Under the pieces are notes generated by a model, which was not told where the DNA came from, ran no database searches, and was given only the letters and a program-made list of their open reading frames with translations. From the NCBI GenBank assembly GCA_934307695.1, contig CAKRCS010000001.1, forward strand, positions 1-64,000: 64,000 nt of DNA, given 5' to 3'. Position 1 is the first letter of the stretch. Each line of letters starts with the position of its first letter. The DNA is from an uncultured Agathobacter sp. (GTDB taxonomy: Bacteria; Bacillota; Clostridia; Lachnospirales; Lachnospiraceae). The position numbers and the translations under genes were made by a program. Positions 54,959 to 62,982 of the stretch are shown piece after piece.

Positions 54959-55339
54959 ATGAAGAACGTAATCAGCACAGAACTGGCTCCGGCAGCGATC
55001 GGACCATACTCACAGGCAATCGAGGTCAACGGAATGGTGTATACATCCGGTATCATTCCGGTTGTTCCGGCAACAGGCGAGATCCCGGAGGGCTCTGCGG
55101 CACAGGCAAAGCAGGCACTCACCAATCTTTCCCATCTGCTTGAGGCTGCAGGCAGCAGCATGGATTCCGTAGTTAAGACCACGGTATTCATCAAGGAGAT
55201 GAACGACTTCGCAGCGATCAACGAGGTATATGCGACATTTTTCAATGGGGCATTTCCTTCCAGAAGCTGCGTGGAGGTTGCAAGACTTCCGAAGGATGTC
55301 ATGCTTGAGATTGAAGCGATCGCGATCAAAGAGGCATAA
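54959..55339 (+). CDS. Rid family protein (reactive intermediate deaminase)
   Basis: A 126-residue RidA/YjgF-type protein that hydrolyses enamine/imine intermediates released by PLP enzymes. It shows the family features IGPYSQAIEVNGMVYTSG near the start and SRSCVEVARLPKDVMLEIEAIA at the end, with the substrate-contacting Arg in the ARLPKD region. The start follows AGGAGG, 18 bp after cvfB. A terminator follows. Confidence 0.95.
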   Translation: MKNVISTELAPAAIGPYSQAIEVNGMVYTSGIIPVVPATGEIPEGSAAQAKQALTNLSHLLEAAGSSMDSVVKTTVFIKEMNDFAAINEVYATFFNGAFPSRSCVEVARLPKDVMLEIEAIAIKEA

Positions 55340-55351
55340 GCAATGCAGAGG

Positions 55352-55388
55352 AAAGCTCTGGCACCGTTACCGGTGTCAGAGCTTTTTT
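55352..55388 (+). terminator. Terminator of the Rid gene
   Basis: AAAGCTCTGGCACCG pairs with CGGTGTCAGAGCTTT (one mismatch) around a TTAC loop, followed by TTT. Confidence 0.9.
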
Positions 55389-55484
55389 GTTGCCGATTCC
55401 ACGGAGCGTAGATTGATTGTGTGAATGGAATAACGTATAGTGTGGATATGTTGCAACAAGGATTATACGAAAGGAGAAGAAACG

Positions 55485-56141
55485 ATGGATCAGATAAAAA
55501 CCGGAAAACTGATTCAGACATTACGGAAGGAGCAGGGGCTGACGCAGAAAGAACTGGCACAGGCGGTCGGGGTGAGCGATAAAGCAATCTCCAAGTGGGA
55601 AAACGGCAATGGCTTTCCGGATGTGTCTAATATGCTGGATCTGTGTAGGAATCTGCACATCAGTGTGAACGAGTTGCTTGCGGGGGAGAGGATCGCGACG
55701 GAAGAATACTCTTTGAAGGCGGAGGAGAACATTGTGGAATTATTGGAGACAAATAAAAAAACAGAACGGACAAAGCATGTATATTTAATTTTGGGGATGG
55801 TATTACTTGTTTGCGGGGGAATGTTGATAATTATCAATAATTATGGAATGGAGTTTTTGTGGAAATCCAGACGGTATATTGATGTGACTTCTTTCTTGGC
55901 GTATGTGATAGGAATTGCTGCCTGTACATTTATTTCAGTTGCCACTAAAGGGAAGGACTTATTTAATGAAATAAGAAAGCTTGCACTTCCTGTGGGAGCA
56001 GTGATCACGATCGTACAGCTCGTTGCTGCACTTTTTGACAACGAACCGCAGACGATGGCGGTAGGAATTGCGATTGCAATTTTACCGATGCTGTATGCGA
56101 TGATCTTTTATATCTGTTTGACTGTAAAGAAAAATAGATAA
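55485..56141 (+). CDS. XRE regulator with membrane C-terminus
   Basis: A 218-residue protein with an N-terminal HTH (residues ~7-61: IQTLRKEQGLTQKELAQAVG...ISKWENGNGFP) and four hydrophobic segments from about residue 100 to the end, so the regulator is tethered to the membrane. Such XRE-membrane proteins are common in Clostridia; the signal is unknown. ATG 55485 follows AAAGGAG; 15 earlier in-frame codons are excluded for lack of a site. It is convergent with the YjfB-like gene. Confidence 0.85.
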   Translation: MDQIKTGKLIQTLRKEQGLTQKELAQAVGVSDKAISKWENGNGFPDVSNMLDLCRNLHISVNELLAGERIATEEYSLKAEENIVELLETNKKTERTKHVYLILGMVLLVCGGMLIIINNYGMEFLWKSRRYIDVTSFLAYVIGIAACTFISVATKGKDLFNEIRKLALPVGAVITIVQLVAALFDNEPQTMAVGIAIAILPMLYAMIFYICLTVKKNR

Positions 56142-56142
56142 T

Positions 56143-56174
56143 AAAAAGAGGTATCTGCAAAACGCAGATACCTC
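56143..56174 (-). terminator. Terminator of the YjfB-like gene
   Basis: GAGGTATCTGC (56148-56158) and GCAGATACCTC (56164-56174) form a perfect 11-bp stem; on the minus strand it is followed by TTTTT. It also overlaps the end region of the XRE gene on the plus strand. Confidence 0.85.
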
Positions 56175-56195
56175 CGGCGCGATTCAAAAGTGTGC

Positions 56196-56393
56196 TTAGA
56201 CAGACATATCAAAATTGCCACCGAGATACGGTGTGACGGAATTTTCCATCATCTTGAGCATGCTGTCGTTTAAAGATTCATTCATATCCAATGCCTTGTC
56301 GAGCATCTTGACGCTGACGGCACTGCTGACGCTGTTGGCTGATGAATATGATTGTGCGGCGCTGAGCGCGGAATTTACATTCATAAGATCCAT
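56196..56393 (-). CDS. YjfB-like small protein (putative motility protein)
   Basis: A 65-residue Ser/Met/Asn-rich helical protein (starts MDLMNVNSALSAAQSYSS, ends GNFDMSV). It resembles the YjfB family, annotated as putative motility proteins and found in flagellated Firmicutes; function unproven. ATG 56393 is chosen after AAAGGAG with 9-bp spacing; a start 14 codons upstream is less likely. Own terminator downstream. Confidence 0.75.
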   Translation of the reverse strand: MDLMNVNSALSAAQSYSSANSVSSAVSVKMLDKALDMNESLNDSMLKMMENSVTPYLGGNFDMSV

Positions 56394-56540
56394 AGCATGT
56401 ACTCCTTTACCACTTAGGTACAAAACAATTAACATCTATCGGATAGCTTCATTATGACATGCGTAACCGGAAAAATCAAGAAGTTTCCGGTAATATAACG
56501 AAAATATCACAGAAAATCAGCAAAAATATGTGTTGAAATG

Positions 56541-56569
56541 TTGACAGGTGCGTAATCCTTTGTTATAAT
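56541..56569 (+). promoter_or_regulatory. Promoter of the NlpC/P60 gene
   Basis: Perfect TTGACA (56541-56546), 17-bp spacer, perfect TATAAT (56564-56569). Confidence 0.9.
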
Positions 56570-56613
56570 TTGTAACAGATTTGTAACAAATTAGATTCCA
56601 CTTGGAGGAAATG

Positions 56614-57987
56614 ATGAACAAATACGCATTAAAACTTGCGGCATGTGCATTAGCCGGAGCAATGACAATCGAAACCGCGTCTGTTCCGATCGCAGCCAAT
56701 GTGAATGCCGGGGTTACCGAATATACATCGAACCTGCTTGTTTCAGGGACTATGCCGACAGCAGGCGTTTCACTTGCATTTTCCCAGTGCATGTCTGACA
56801 CGGAGAGAGCTGTTATTTTAGCAAGTGCGCAGCCGGAGATCGTTGAGAATGACACACCGGTCGTAGCAAGTGAATATGACGAATCCGCAGAGACCGCAGT
56901 TCAGAGCGAGGAAATCGCAGCCGGGAGTGAAGAGGCAGCAGCCCAGAACGGGGAGATCGCAGCCGGGAGTGAAGAGGCAGCAGTCCAGAGCGGGGAACAC
57001 ACAGACGTAAGCACAAGTAGTCTGGAGCCGGTCGCTTTGGATTATGTGGAGCCTGAGACTACGGAGAATGACACTCCACAGATCGCAGTAGCACAGGTAA
57101 GCAAGAGCCTGAATATCCGGGCCGAGGCAAATGAGGATGCGGAGGTACTTGGCAAGCTGTACAATGAGAGCGTTGCCACAGTCCTCGGAGAAGAGAATGG
57201 CTGGTATCTGATCACCTCCGGTTCTGTTACCGGATATGCCAAGGCTGAGTATCTGGTTGTCGGAGATCTTGCTTTGATCAACAGCGTAAGCCGCCGTGTT
57301 GCTACCGTTAATACGGACGGGCTTCGCCTCAGAAAAGAGCCGAACACCGAGTCAAAGATCCTGACTGTCATCCCTAGGGATGAAGATCTTACCGTGACCG
57401 ACGAGACCATCGATGGATGGATCGGAGTATCGGTTGAAGAGGGAACAGGATATGTTTCTACCGAATATGTAACACTTTCTACTGAATATACTTATGCAGA
57501 GTCTAAGGAAGAGGAAGCTGCAAGACTTGCAAAGGAAGAACGTGAGCGCAAGGAAGCAGCCGCTGCAGCCGCTGCCGCGACCAGCAAGTCCAGCTCATCC
57601 AAGAAGGGAACAGGAGCACAGAGCTACTCCTCACCGAGCGGATCCGGCGGACAGGATGTAGTTGATTTCGCAGTACAGTTTGTCGGCAATCCATATAAGT
57701 ACGGTGGTACAAGCCTTACAAAGGGAGCGGATTGTTCCGGATTTGTAATGGCGGTATACAAGGAATTTGGCATCAGCCTTCCACACAGCTCAAGATCACT
57801 TCGTTCGGTTGGATCTTCAGTTGACAAGTCAGATATGCAGCCGGGTGACATTGTTTGTTACAGTGGACACGTTGCAATCTACATTGGTGATGGCAAGATC
57901 GTCCATGCAAGCACCAAGAAGACCGGTATCAAGATCGGAAGCGATGTCAATTACAAGAGAATCTTAGCAGTTCGCAGAATTTTATAA
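56614..57987 (+). CDS. Secreted NlpC/P60 endopeptidase with SH3 domains
   Basis: A 457-residue exported cell-wall hydrolase. It has a signal peptide (to about residue 28), a low-complexity region with a duplicated 14-residue unit, two bacterial SH3 domains (SLNIRAEANEDAEVLGKL...; GLRLRKEPNTESKILTVI...) and a charged EEAARLAKEERERKEAAAA linker. The C-terminal NlpC/P60 domain has catalytic Cys in ADCSGFV and His in SGHVAIYIGDGKIVHAS. It probably cleaves stem peptides (D-Glu-diamino acid). ATG 56614 follows GGAGG. Strong promoter and terminator; monocistronic. Confidence 0.93.
   Translation: MNKYALKLAACALAGAMTIETASVPIAANVNAGVTEYTSNLLVSGTMPTAGVSLAFSQCMSDTERAVILASAQPEIVENDTPVVASEYDESAETAVQSEEIAAGSEEAAAQNGEIAAGSEEAAVQSGEHTDVSTSSLEPVALDYVEPETTENDTPQIAVAQVSKSLNIRAEANEDAEVLGKLYNESVATVLGEENGWYLITSGSVTGYAKAEYLVVGDLALINSVSRRVATVNTDGLRLRKEPNTESKILTVIPRDEDLTVTDETIDGWIGVSVEEGTGYVSTEYVTLSTEYTYAESKEEEAARLAKEERERKEAAAAAAAATSKSSSSKKGTGAQSYSSPSGSGGQDVVDFAVQFVGNPYKYGGTSLTKGADCSGFVMAVYKEFGISLPHSSRSLRSVGSSVDKSDMQPGDIVCYSGHVAIYIGDGKIVHASTKKTGIKIGSDVNYKRILAVRRIL
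56914..56997 (+). repeat. Two tandem 42-nt units in the NlpC/P60 gene
   Basis: Units 56914-56955 and 56956-56997 encode IAAGSEEAAAQNGE and IAAGSEEAAVQSGE. The copies are nearly identical at DNA level, so copy number may vary between strains. Confidence 0.9.
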
Positions 57988-58001
57988 TTGAAGTACCAAA
58001 G

Positions 58002-58033
58002 ACGTCAGCCTGGAAGGGGCTGGCGTTTTTTTT
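58002..58033 (+). terminator. Terminator of the NlpC/P60 gene
   Basis: ACGTCAGCC (58002-58010) pairs with GGCTGGCGT (58018-58026, one G-T), followed by seven T. Confidence 0.9.
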
Positions 58034-58506
58034 GATTTTCGGATATGCAGGAAAAATTCATCGACAAAATCTTCCTAAAAAGTAGCGCGTATACAAGTTG
58101 CACAAAATTCAAAAAATGCAATAGAGTGTCAAATGGTGGATACGCGTTTCTTCTAAAAAGTTATCCACAATGAAAATGCCGTAAATACAATAAAAACGAG
58201 TTATACACGAAGTTATTCACGTTATCCACGGAAAAAAAGGTGGATTTTTGTTTCGAGAAGAGCATAAAATAGAACGTGCGTTTTGTGAATATATAATAAA
58301 GTTTGACATTTTTCCAAATAACTTCCAAAATTTATTGACATTTCAAATGTAAAAAAATGGAAAAATTTGTCGAAAATAGTATGACAATTTAGGACAAAAT
58401 ACTCAAAACAAAGAGTGTTGCCAAACTTCCAACTATTTGATATACTTATGAAGCTTGCATTCTATAGGTATTGTGAGTGATTTAATGTACCGGAAGTTGA
58501 GGTTTT
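58034..58506. other. AT-rich intergenic region of ~470 bp
   Basis: No gene or ribosome site is seen until the wecG-like start at 58507. It contains a DnaA-box cluster (58161-58230), a possible reversed box at 58284-58292, TTGACA elements at 58303 and near 58335 without good -10 partners, and an imperfect palindrome around 58363-58390 (TTGTC...GACAA). Confidence 0.7.
58161..58230 (+). promoter_or_regulatory. Cluster of four DnaA-box-like 9-mers
   Basis: TTATCCACA (58161-58169) is the perfect DnaA box. TTATACACG (58201-58209), TTATTCACG (58213-58221) and TTATCCACG (58222-58230) differ by one or two bases and share its orientation. The last three are in 30 bp. No dnaA, dnaN or rpmH gene is near. 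Confidence 0.75.
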
Positions 58507-59193
58507 ATGAATAAGAAGATTGATATTGCGGGGTTACAACTGGACAACTGCACCGTGAGAGAATCCATCATGCTGCTGGAGAGAGCAATGTCCGAGCAGA
58601 CTTTTTTTTCGATTGCAGAGATCAACATGGATACCATTCTGCGAGCGGGGACAGATGAGCGTGTAAGAGAAGCGGTGGAACGATTGAACCACACGGTGAT
58701 CGCCGAGGACAATATCCTAAAGGCGGTGAACCGCTGCACAATGCAGCGCCAGCATGAGATCGCGGATCGGACATTCTTTTATGAGCTTATGAAGCGCGTG
58801 GAGCGCAATCACCTGTCGGTGTGCCTGCTGGGAGAGACGGAAACGGCGGTAAACGCTATGCAGGAGTTTTTGATGGGGTGGTTTCCACGCATGAATATTG
58901 TCGGAATGGAGATACTGGAACAGTGTACCGGAGAACTGGACAACGTGATCAACGAGGTGAATATCAAGACGCCGGATGTGATCATCAGTATTCTTCCAAG
59001 TCCGAAGCAGGAATACTTTTTCCTGGATTACAGGGACAAGATTTTTGCAAAGCTATGGTATGCGATGGGAAGCGAGAAGCCGGTAGGGCATAAGTCAAAG
59101 CTTGCGACATTTTTCCACGAACGGAAGCGCCTTCGGATCTTACTCCGCCATTTGACAAAATATCAGGAACAGGAAGCAGCAAAGAATGTATAA
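58507..59193 (+). CDS. WecG/TagA-like glycosyltransferase, divergent
   Basis: A 228-residue protein resembling the WecG/TagA/CpsF family, which adds N-acetylmannosamine to lipid-linked precursors of wall polymers. Family regions are FSIAEINMDTILRAG near the start, VCLLGETETAVN and PDVIISILPSPKQEYF. The usual (P)DG motif with the catalytic Asp reads AEDNILKAV, so the active site is diverged and activity is uncertain. It overlaps the YitT gene by 8 bp, showing coupling. No other teichoic acid genes are nearby. Confidence 0.7.
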   Translation: MNKKIDIAGLQLDNCTVRESIMLLERAMSEQTFFSIAEINMDTILRAGTDERVREAVERLNHTVIAEDNILKAVNRCTMQRQHEIADRTFFYELMKRVERNHLSVCLLGETETAVNAMQEFLMGWFPRMNIVGMEILEQCTGELDNVINEVNIKTPDVIISILPSPKQEYFFLDYRDKIFAKLWYAMGSEKPVGHKSKLATFFHERKRLRILLRHLTKYQEQEAAKNV

Positions 59194-60067
59194 TGTATAT
59201 AAAATGAAGTTCAGCTATTTTCTGCTGATCATAGTCGGAACGGCGGGGGTCGCATTTGCGGTACAGTGCATGTATGACCCTTGCGGACTCGTAACGGGTG
59301 GCTTTTCCGGCATTGCCATTATTATCAAGAGCCTGACGGAGCATATTATTCCGGGAGGGGTTCCGCTGTGGCTGACGAACCTTTTGCTCAATATCCCGGT
59401 ATTTATTGTGGCATACATTAAGATGGGCAAGCGGTTTATCGGGCGGACACTGTTTGGAACCGTCATGCTGTCGGCATGGCTGTATATTCTGCCGGTCATT
59501 GATCTGGCACAGGGCGATATGCTATTGGTAGCGCTGTTCGGTGGCGTTTTCTCCGGAGCGGGAATGGGAATGGTTCTGCGTGCCAACGCGACGACGGGAG
59601 GAACGGATATGGTTGCCGCGCTCATCCAGCTAAAGATCCGCCATTATAATGTGGCACAGATCATGCAGATCCTGGATGGTGCGATCGTTATTCTCGGCTT
59701 CTTCGTATTCGGACTCCGTCCGAGTCTGTATGCGATCGTTGCGATCTTTGTGACGACCAAGGTGAGTGATGCGATCCTTGAGGGATTTAAGTATTCCAAG
59801 GCGGCGTATATCATCACGGATAAGTATGAGGAAGTGGCGAAGGTTTTAATGGAGGAGCTTGACCGAGGGGCGACCGGATTAAAGGCGACCGGTATGTATA
59901 CCGGCAAAGACCGCTGTGTATTGTACTGCGTTGTTTCCAAGAAGCAGATCGTTACACTCAAAGAAATCGTGGTAAATATTGACCCGAAAGCGTTCGTTAT
60001 CGTGTCCGATGTGCGTGAGGTTTTGGGCGAGGGCTTTTTGGATTATAAAGAAATCGGTGCTGCTTAA
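59186..60067 (+). CDS. YitT family membrane protein (DUF2179)
   Basis: A 293-residue protein with five hydrophobic segments in the first ~190 residues (YitT_membrane) and a C-terminal soluble DUF2179 domain (DKYEEVAKVLMEEL...GATGLKATGMYTGKDRCVLYCVV...), the usual two-part structure. Family function is unknown, perhaps transport with a ligand-binding tail. ATG 59186 is tentative; the ATG at 59204 would give MKFSYF. It overlaps the wecG-like gene and is followed by a terminator. Confidence 0.9.
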   Translation: MYNVYKMKFSYFLLIIVGTAGVAFAVQCMYDPCGLVTGGFSGIAIIIKSLTEHIIPGGVPLWLTNLLLNIPVFIVAYIKMGKRFIGRTLFGTVMLSAWLYILPVIDLAQGDMLLVALFGGVFSGAGMGMVLRANATTGGTDMVAALIQLKIRHYNVAQIMQILDGAIVILGFFVFGLRPSLYAIVAIFVTTKVSDAILEGFKYSKAAYIITDKYEEVAKVLMEELDRGATGLKATGMYTGKDRCVLYCVVSKKQIVTLKEIVVNIDPKAFVIVSDVREVLGEGFLDYKEIGAA

Positions 60068-60107
60068 ACGGTGATATCTAGTAAAATTTACTAAGCGAAT
60101 AAGAAGA

Positions 60108-60157
60108 AAAGAGAAAATTTGCATAAATAAATGCAGATTTCCTCTTTCTTTTTTTGT
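60108..60157 (+). terminator. Terminator after the YitT gene
   Basis: A long stem (60108-60124 with 60131-60147; two mismatches) containing ATGCA and CTCTTT blocks, followed by CTTTTTTTG. Confidence 0.8.
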
Positions 60158-60221
60158 GTTTCTGCATTAAAATAGAAAAAGGTATTTATGCAAATTTTTA
60201 TGGGGCGAAGGAGAACAAGGT

Positions 60222-61310
60222 ATGATATCTAATCAGATACTTCAAAATACAATCGATGGTTTGAAGAACATAACCAGAACAGATCTTTGCGTCATTGATG
60301 TGGAGGGAAAGATTCTTGCGGCTACATTTCCGGATGCGGAACAGTTTGTTGCTCCGGCACAGTCGTTTGTGGGATCTCCGGCAGACAGCCAGGTAGTGAA
60401 TGGCTGCCAGTTTTTCAAGGTGTTTGACGATCACCAGCTGGAGTACATTCTGCTCGCTCGTGGGGACAGTGAGGATGTCTATATGATCGGCAAGATTGCC
60501 AGCTTCCAGATCCAGAATCTTCTGGTCGCTTACAAGGAGCGCTTCGACAAGGACAACTTTATCAAGAACCTCCTTCTTGACAATCTCCTTTTGGTAGATA
60601 TTTACAACCGTGCCAAGAAGCTCCATATTGAAACAGAGAGCCGCCGTGTGGTATTTATTGTTGAGACGAACCGCGAGAAGGACGGCAACGAGCTTGAGAG
60701 AGTCAGAAGCATATTCGGCGGCAAGTCAAAGGATTTCGTCACAGCGGTTGATGAGAAGAACATCATCGTTGTCAAGGAGCTTGGGGAGCATGAGAGCTAT
60801 GCGGAGCTGAATAAGACTGCGGAGGTGATCATCAACCTGTTTAAGCCAGACAGCGATTGCAATGCACATGTGGCTTACGGAACGATCGTGGGCGAGTTAA
60901 AGGAAGTATCACGCTCCTACAAGGAGGCACGCATGGCACTCGATGTCGGCAAGATCTTCTTTGAGGACCGCGATGTTATCGCGTATTCACAGCTTGGAAT
61001 CGGACGTCTGATCTATCAGCTGCCGATCCCGCTCTGCAAGATGTTCATCAAGGAGATTTTTGATGGCAAGTCGCCGGATGAATTTGACGAGGAACTTCTT
61101 ACTACGATCAATAAGTTTTTCGAAAACAGCCTGAATGTGTCCGAGACCTCCAGACAGCTTTATATCCACCGCAACACGCTGGTGTACCGGCTGGATAAGC
61201 TGCAGAAGAGTACAGGACTGGATCTTCGTGTGTTCGAGGACGCGATCACATTCAAGATCGCACTTATGGTCGTTAAATACATGAAGTATATGGAATCCTT
61301 GGATTATTAG
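60222..61310 (+). CDS. CdaR/PucR family transcriptional regulator
   Basis: A 362-residue regulator with an N-terminal sugar-diacid-recognition-like domain (MISNQILQNTIDGLKNITRTD), a central GGDEF-like CdaR region and a C-terminal PucR helix-turn-helix (INKFFENSLNVSETSRQLYIHRNT then LVYRLDKLQKSTGLDLR). In relatives it activates sugar-acid or purine use genes; here no such operon adjoins it and ftsEX follows, so its targets are unclear. AGGAG ribosome site. Confidence 0.9.
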   Translation: MISNQILQNTIDGLKNITRTDLCVIDVEGKILAATFPDAEQFVAPAQSFVGSPADSQVVNGCQFFKVFDDHQLEYILLARGDSEDVYMIGKIASFQIQNLLVAYKERFDKDNFIKNLLLDNLLLVDIYNRAKKLHIETESRRVVFIVETNREKDGNELERVRSIFGGKSKDFVTAVDEKNIIVVKELGEHESYAELNKTAEVIINLFKPDSDCNAHVAYGTIVGELKEVSRSYKEARMALDVGKIFFEDRDVIAYSQLGIGRLIYQLPIPLCKMFIKEIFDGKSPDEFDEELLTTINKFFENSLNVSETSRQLYIHRNTLVYRLDKLQKSTGLDLRVFEDAITFKIALMVVKYMKYMESLDY

Positions 61311-61339
61311 AGTTAAGGGAACTGTTTAAGGAGAACAAG

Positions 61340-62023
61340 ATGGTAACACTAGAGCATGTCAGCAAGTCATATTCGGCAGGAATCCCTGCGTTAAATGACG
61401 TAAGCCTGAACATTGACGAAGGAGAATTTGTTTTTATAGTTGGTGACAGTGGATCGGGCAAATCCACGCTCATCAAGCTGCTCTTGAAGGAGCTTGAACC
61501 GACGGAAGGCACGATCACGATAAACGGCAAGAACCTTAGCAGGATCCGCAGACGGCAGATCCCGAAGTTCCGCCGCAACATAGGTGTTGTATTTCAGGAT
61601 TTCCGGTTATTGAAGGACCGGAATGTCTATGACAACGTCGCTTTTGCACAGAAGGTCATCGGTGAGACCAACCGCAACATCAGAAGGCGTGTGCCACAGA
61701 TGTTGTCTATGGTGGGACTTGCACCGAAGTACCGCTCGTTCCCGAAACAGCTGTCCGGTGGAGAGCAGCAGCGTGTGGCGATCGCAAGAGCACTTATCAA
61801 TGAACCAAAGATACTGCTTGCGGATGAGCCGACGGGTAATCTTGACAACAACAATGCGTGGGAGATCATGAAGCTCCTTGAAGAAATCAACGGAAGAGGA
61901 ACGACGGTGGTTGTTGTTACACATAACATGGAAATCGTTAAAGTAATGAAAAAACGTGTCATTACGGTAAAGAAGGGCGTTATCGTAAGCGACAGTAAGG
62001 CAGGTGAATACGATGAAGATTAA
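61340..62023 (+). CDS. ftsE: Cell division ATP-binding protein FtsE
   Basis: A 227-residue ABC ATPase that pairs with FtsX to activate peptidoglycan hydrolases at division. Walker A GDSGSGKST, signature LSGGEQQRVAIARA, Walker B ILLADEPTGNLD and switch VVVTHN are intact. AAGGAG ribosome site. Its end overlaps ftsX by 11 bp. Confidence 0.96.
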   Translation: MVTLEHVSKSYSAGIPALNDVSLNIDEGEFVFIVGDSGSGKSTLIKLLLKELEPTEGTITINGKNLSRIRRRQIPKFRRNIGVVFQDFRLLKDRNVYDNVAFAQKVIGETNRNIRRRVPQMLSMVGLAPKYRSFPKQLSGGEQQRVAIARALINEPKILLADEPTGNLDNNNAWEIMKLLEEINGRGTTVVVVTHNMEIVKVMKKRVITVKKGVIVSDSKAGEYDED

Positions 62024-62921
62024 CTCATTTTTTTATTCGATTCACCAGGGTATCCGCAATATCGGGCGGAACAAGATGTTCTCGCTGGCGTCCATGGCGA
62101 CCATGGCGGCATGTATTTTTATGTTTGGTTTGTTTTACATTATCGTGACGAACTTTACCAGCATGGTAAAGGAAGCGGAAGCGGGCGTTGCGGTAACGGT
62201 ATTTTTTGAGCCGGGACTGTCACAGGAACGCATTGATGAGATCGGAACAGAAATCAACAAGCGTGTGGAGGTATCCGAGACGGTATTTATCTCGGCGGAG
62301 GATGCGTGGGAAGAGGTTAAGCAGGACTATTTTGAGGGGAATGAGGATATTGCAGCTTCCTTCCAGGGGGACAATCCGGTTGCCAACTCTGCGCATTATG
62401 AGATCTATTTGAGTGATGTGTCCATGCAGAATTCGCTGGTCACTTATCTGGAAAGTCTCGATGGCGTGCGAAGCGTCAAGCAGTCGGAGATGGTTGCGGA
62501 GACACTTTCGGATTTTAACCGCCTCATCGGATATATATCGGTTGGAATTATCGTGATCCTGCTGTGCGTTGCGGTCTTTTTGATCAGCAATACGGTAACA
62601 GTCGGCATCTCGGTGCGCCGTGAGGAAATCGCAATCATGAAGCTGATCGGTGCGAGTGACTTTCTGGTGCGTGCTCCGTTTGTCGTGGAAGGTGTTGTGA
62701 TCGGTCTGATCGGTGCATTTATCCCGCTGACACTGCTTTATGTGCTATATGGCAGAATTGTTATATATATCAGTGATAAATTCGGGTTTATCGGATCAAT
62801 GTTCCATTTCCTGCCGATTTCCACAATCTTTGAGATGCTGGTTCCGGTTGCAATACTGCTTGGAATCGGTATCGGATTTGTCGGAAGTACGCTCACGATC
62901 CGGAAACACTTAAAAGTATAA
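62013..62921 (+). CDS. ftsX: Cell division protein FtsX
   Basis: A 302-residue membrane partner of FtsE with four helices: one near residues 20-45, a ~115-residue extracellular loop, then three after about residue 165. The MFSLASMATMAACIFMFGLF start and the GVRSVKQSEMVAETL part of the loop are typical. ATG 62013 lies inside the end of ftsE; a GTG three codons upstream is less likely. Confidence 0.95.
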   Translation: MKINSFFYSIHQGIRNIGRNKMFSLASMATMAACIFMFGLFYIIVTNFTSMVKEAEAGVAVTVFFEPGLSQERIDEIGTEINKRVEVSETVFISAEDAWEEVKQDYFEGNEDIAASFQGDNPVANSAHYEIYLSDVSMQNSLVTYLESLDGVRSVKQSEMVAETLSDFNRLIGYISVGIIVILLCVAVFLISNTVTVGISVRREEIAIMKLIGASDFLVRAPFVVEGVVIGLIGAFIPLTLLYVLYGRIVIYISDKFGFIGSMFHFLPISTIFEMLVPVAILLGIGIGFVGSTLTIRKHLKV

Positions 62922-62929
62922 AAGTGCGC

Positions 62930-62968
62930 GGCGGTCTCGGTTGTTCAATCGGAATCGCCGCCTTTTTG
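62930..62968 (+). terminator. Terminator between ftsX and the S41 peptidase
   Basis: GGCGG (62930-62934) and CCGCC (62958-62962) with further internal CGGTT/AATCG pairing, followed by TTTTT. The peptidase starts 15 bp later, so read-through or attenuation is possible. Confidence 0.75.
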
Positions 62969-62982
62969 GAAAGAAGGCAATT

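Noticed and set aside
58034..58506. Chromosomal replication origin
   Set aside because: DnaA boxes alone are not enough: dnaA, dnaN and rpmH are not adjacent and no clear unwinding-element signature was identified. Kept as a DnaA-box cluster.
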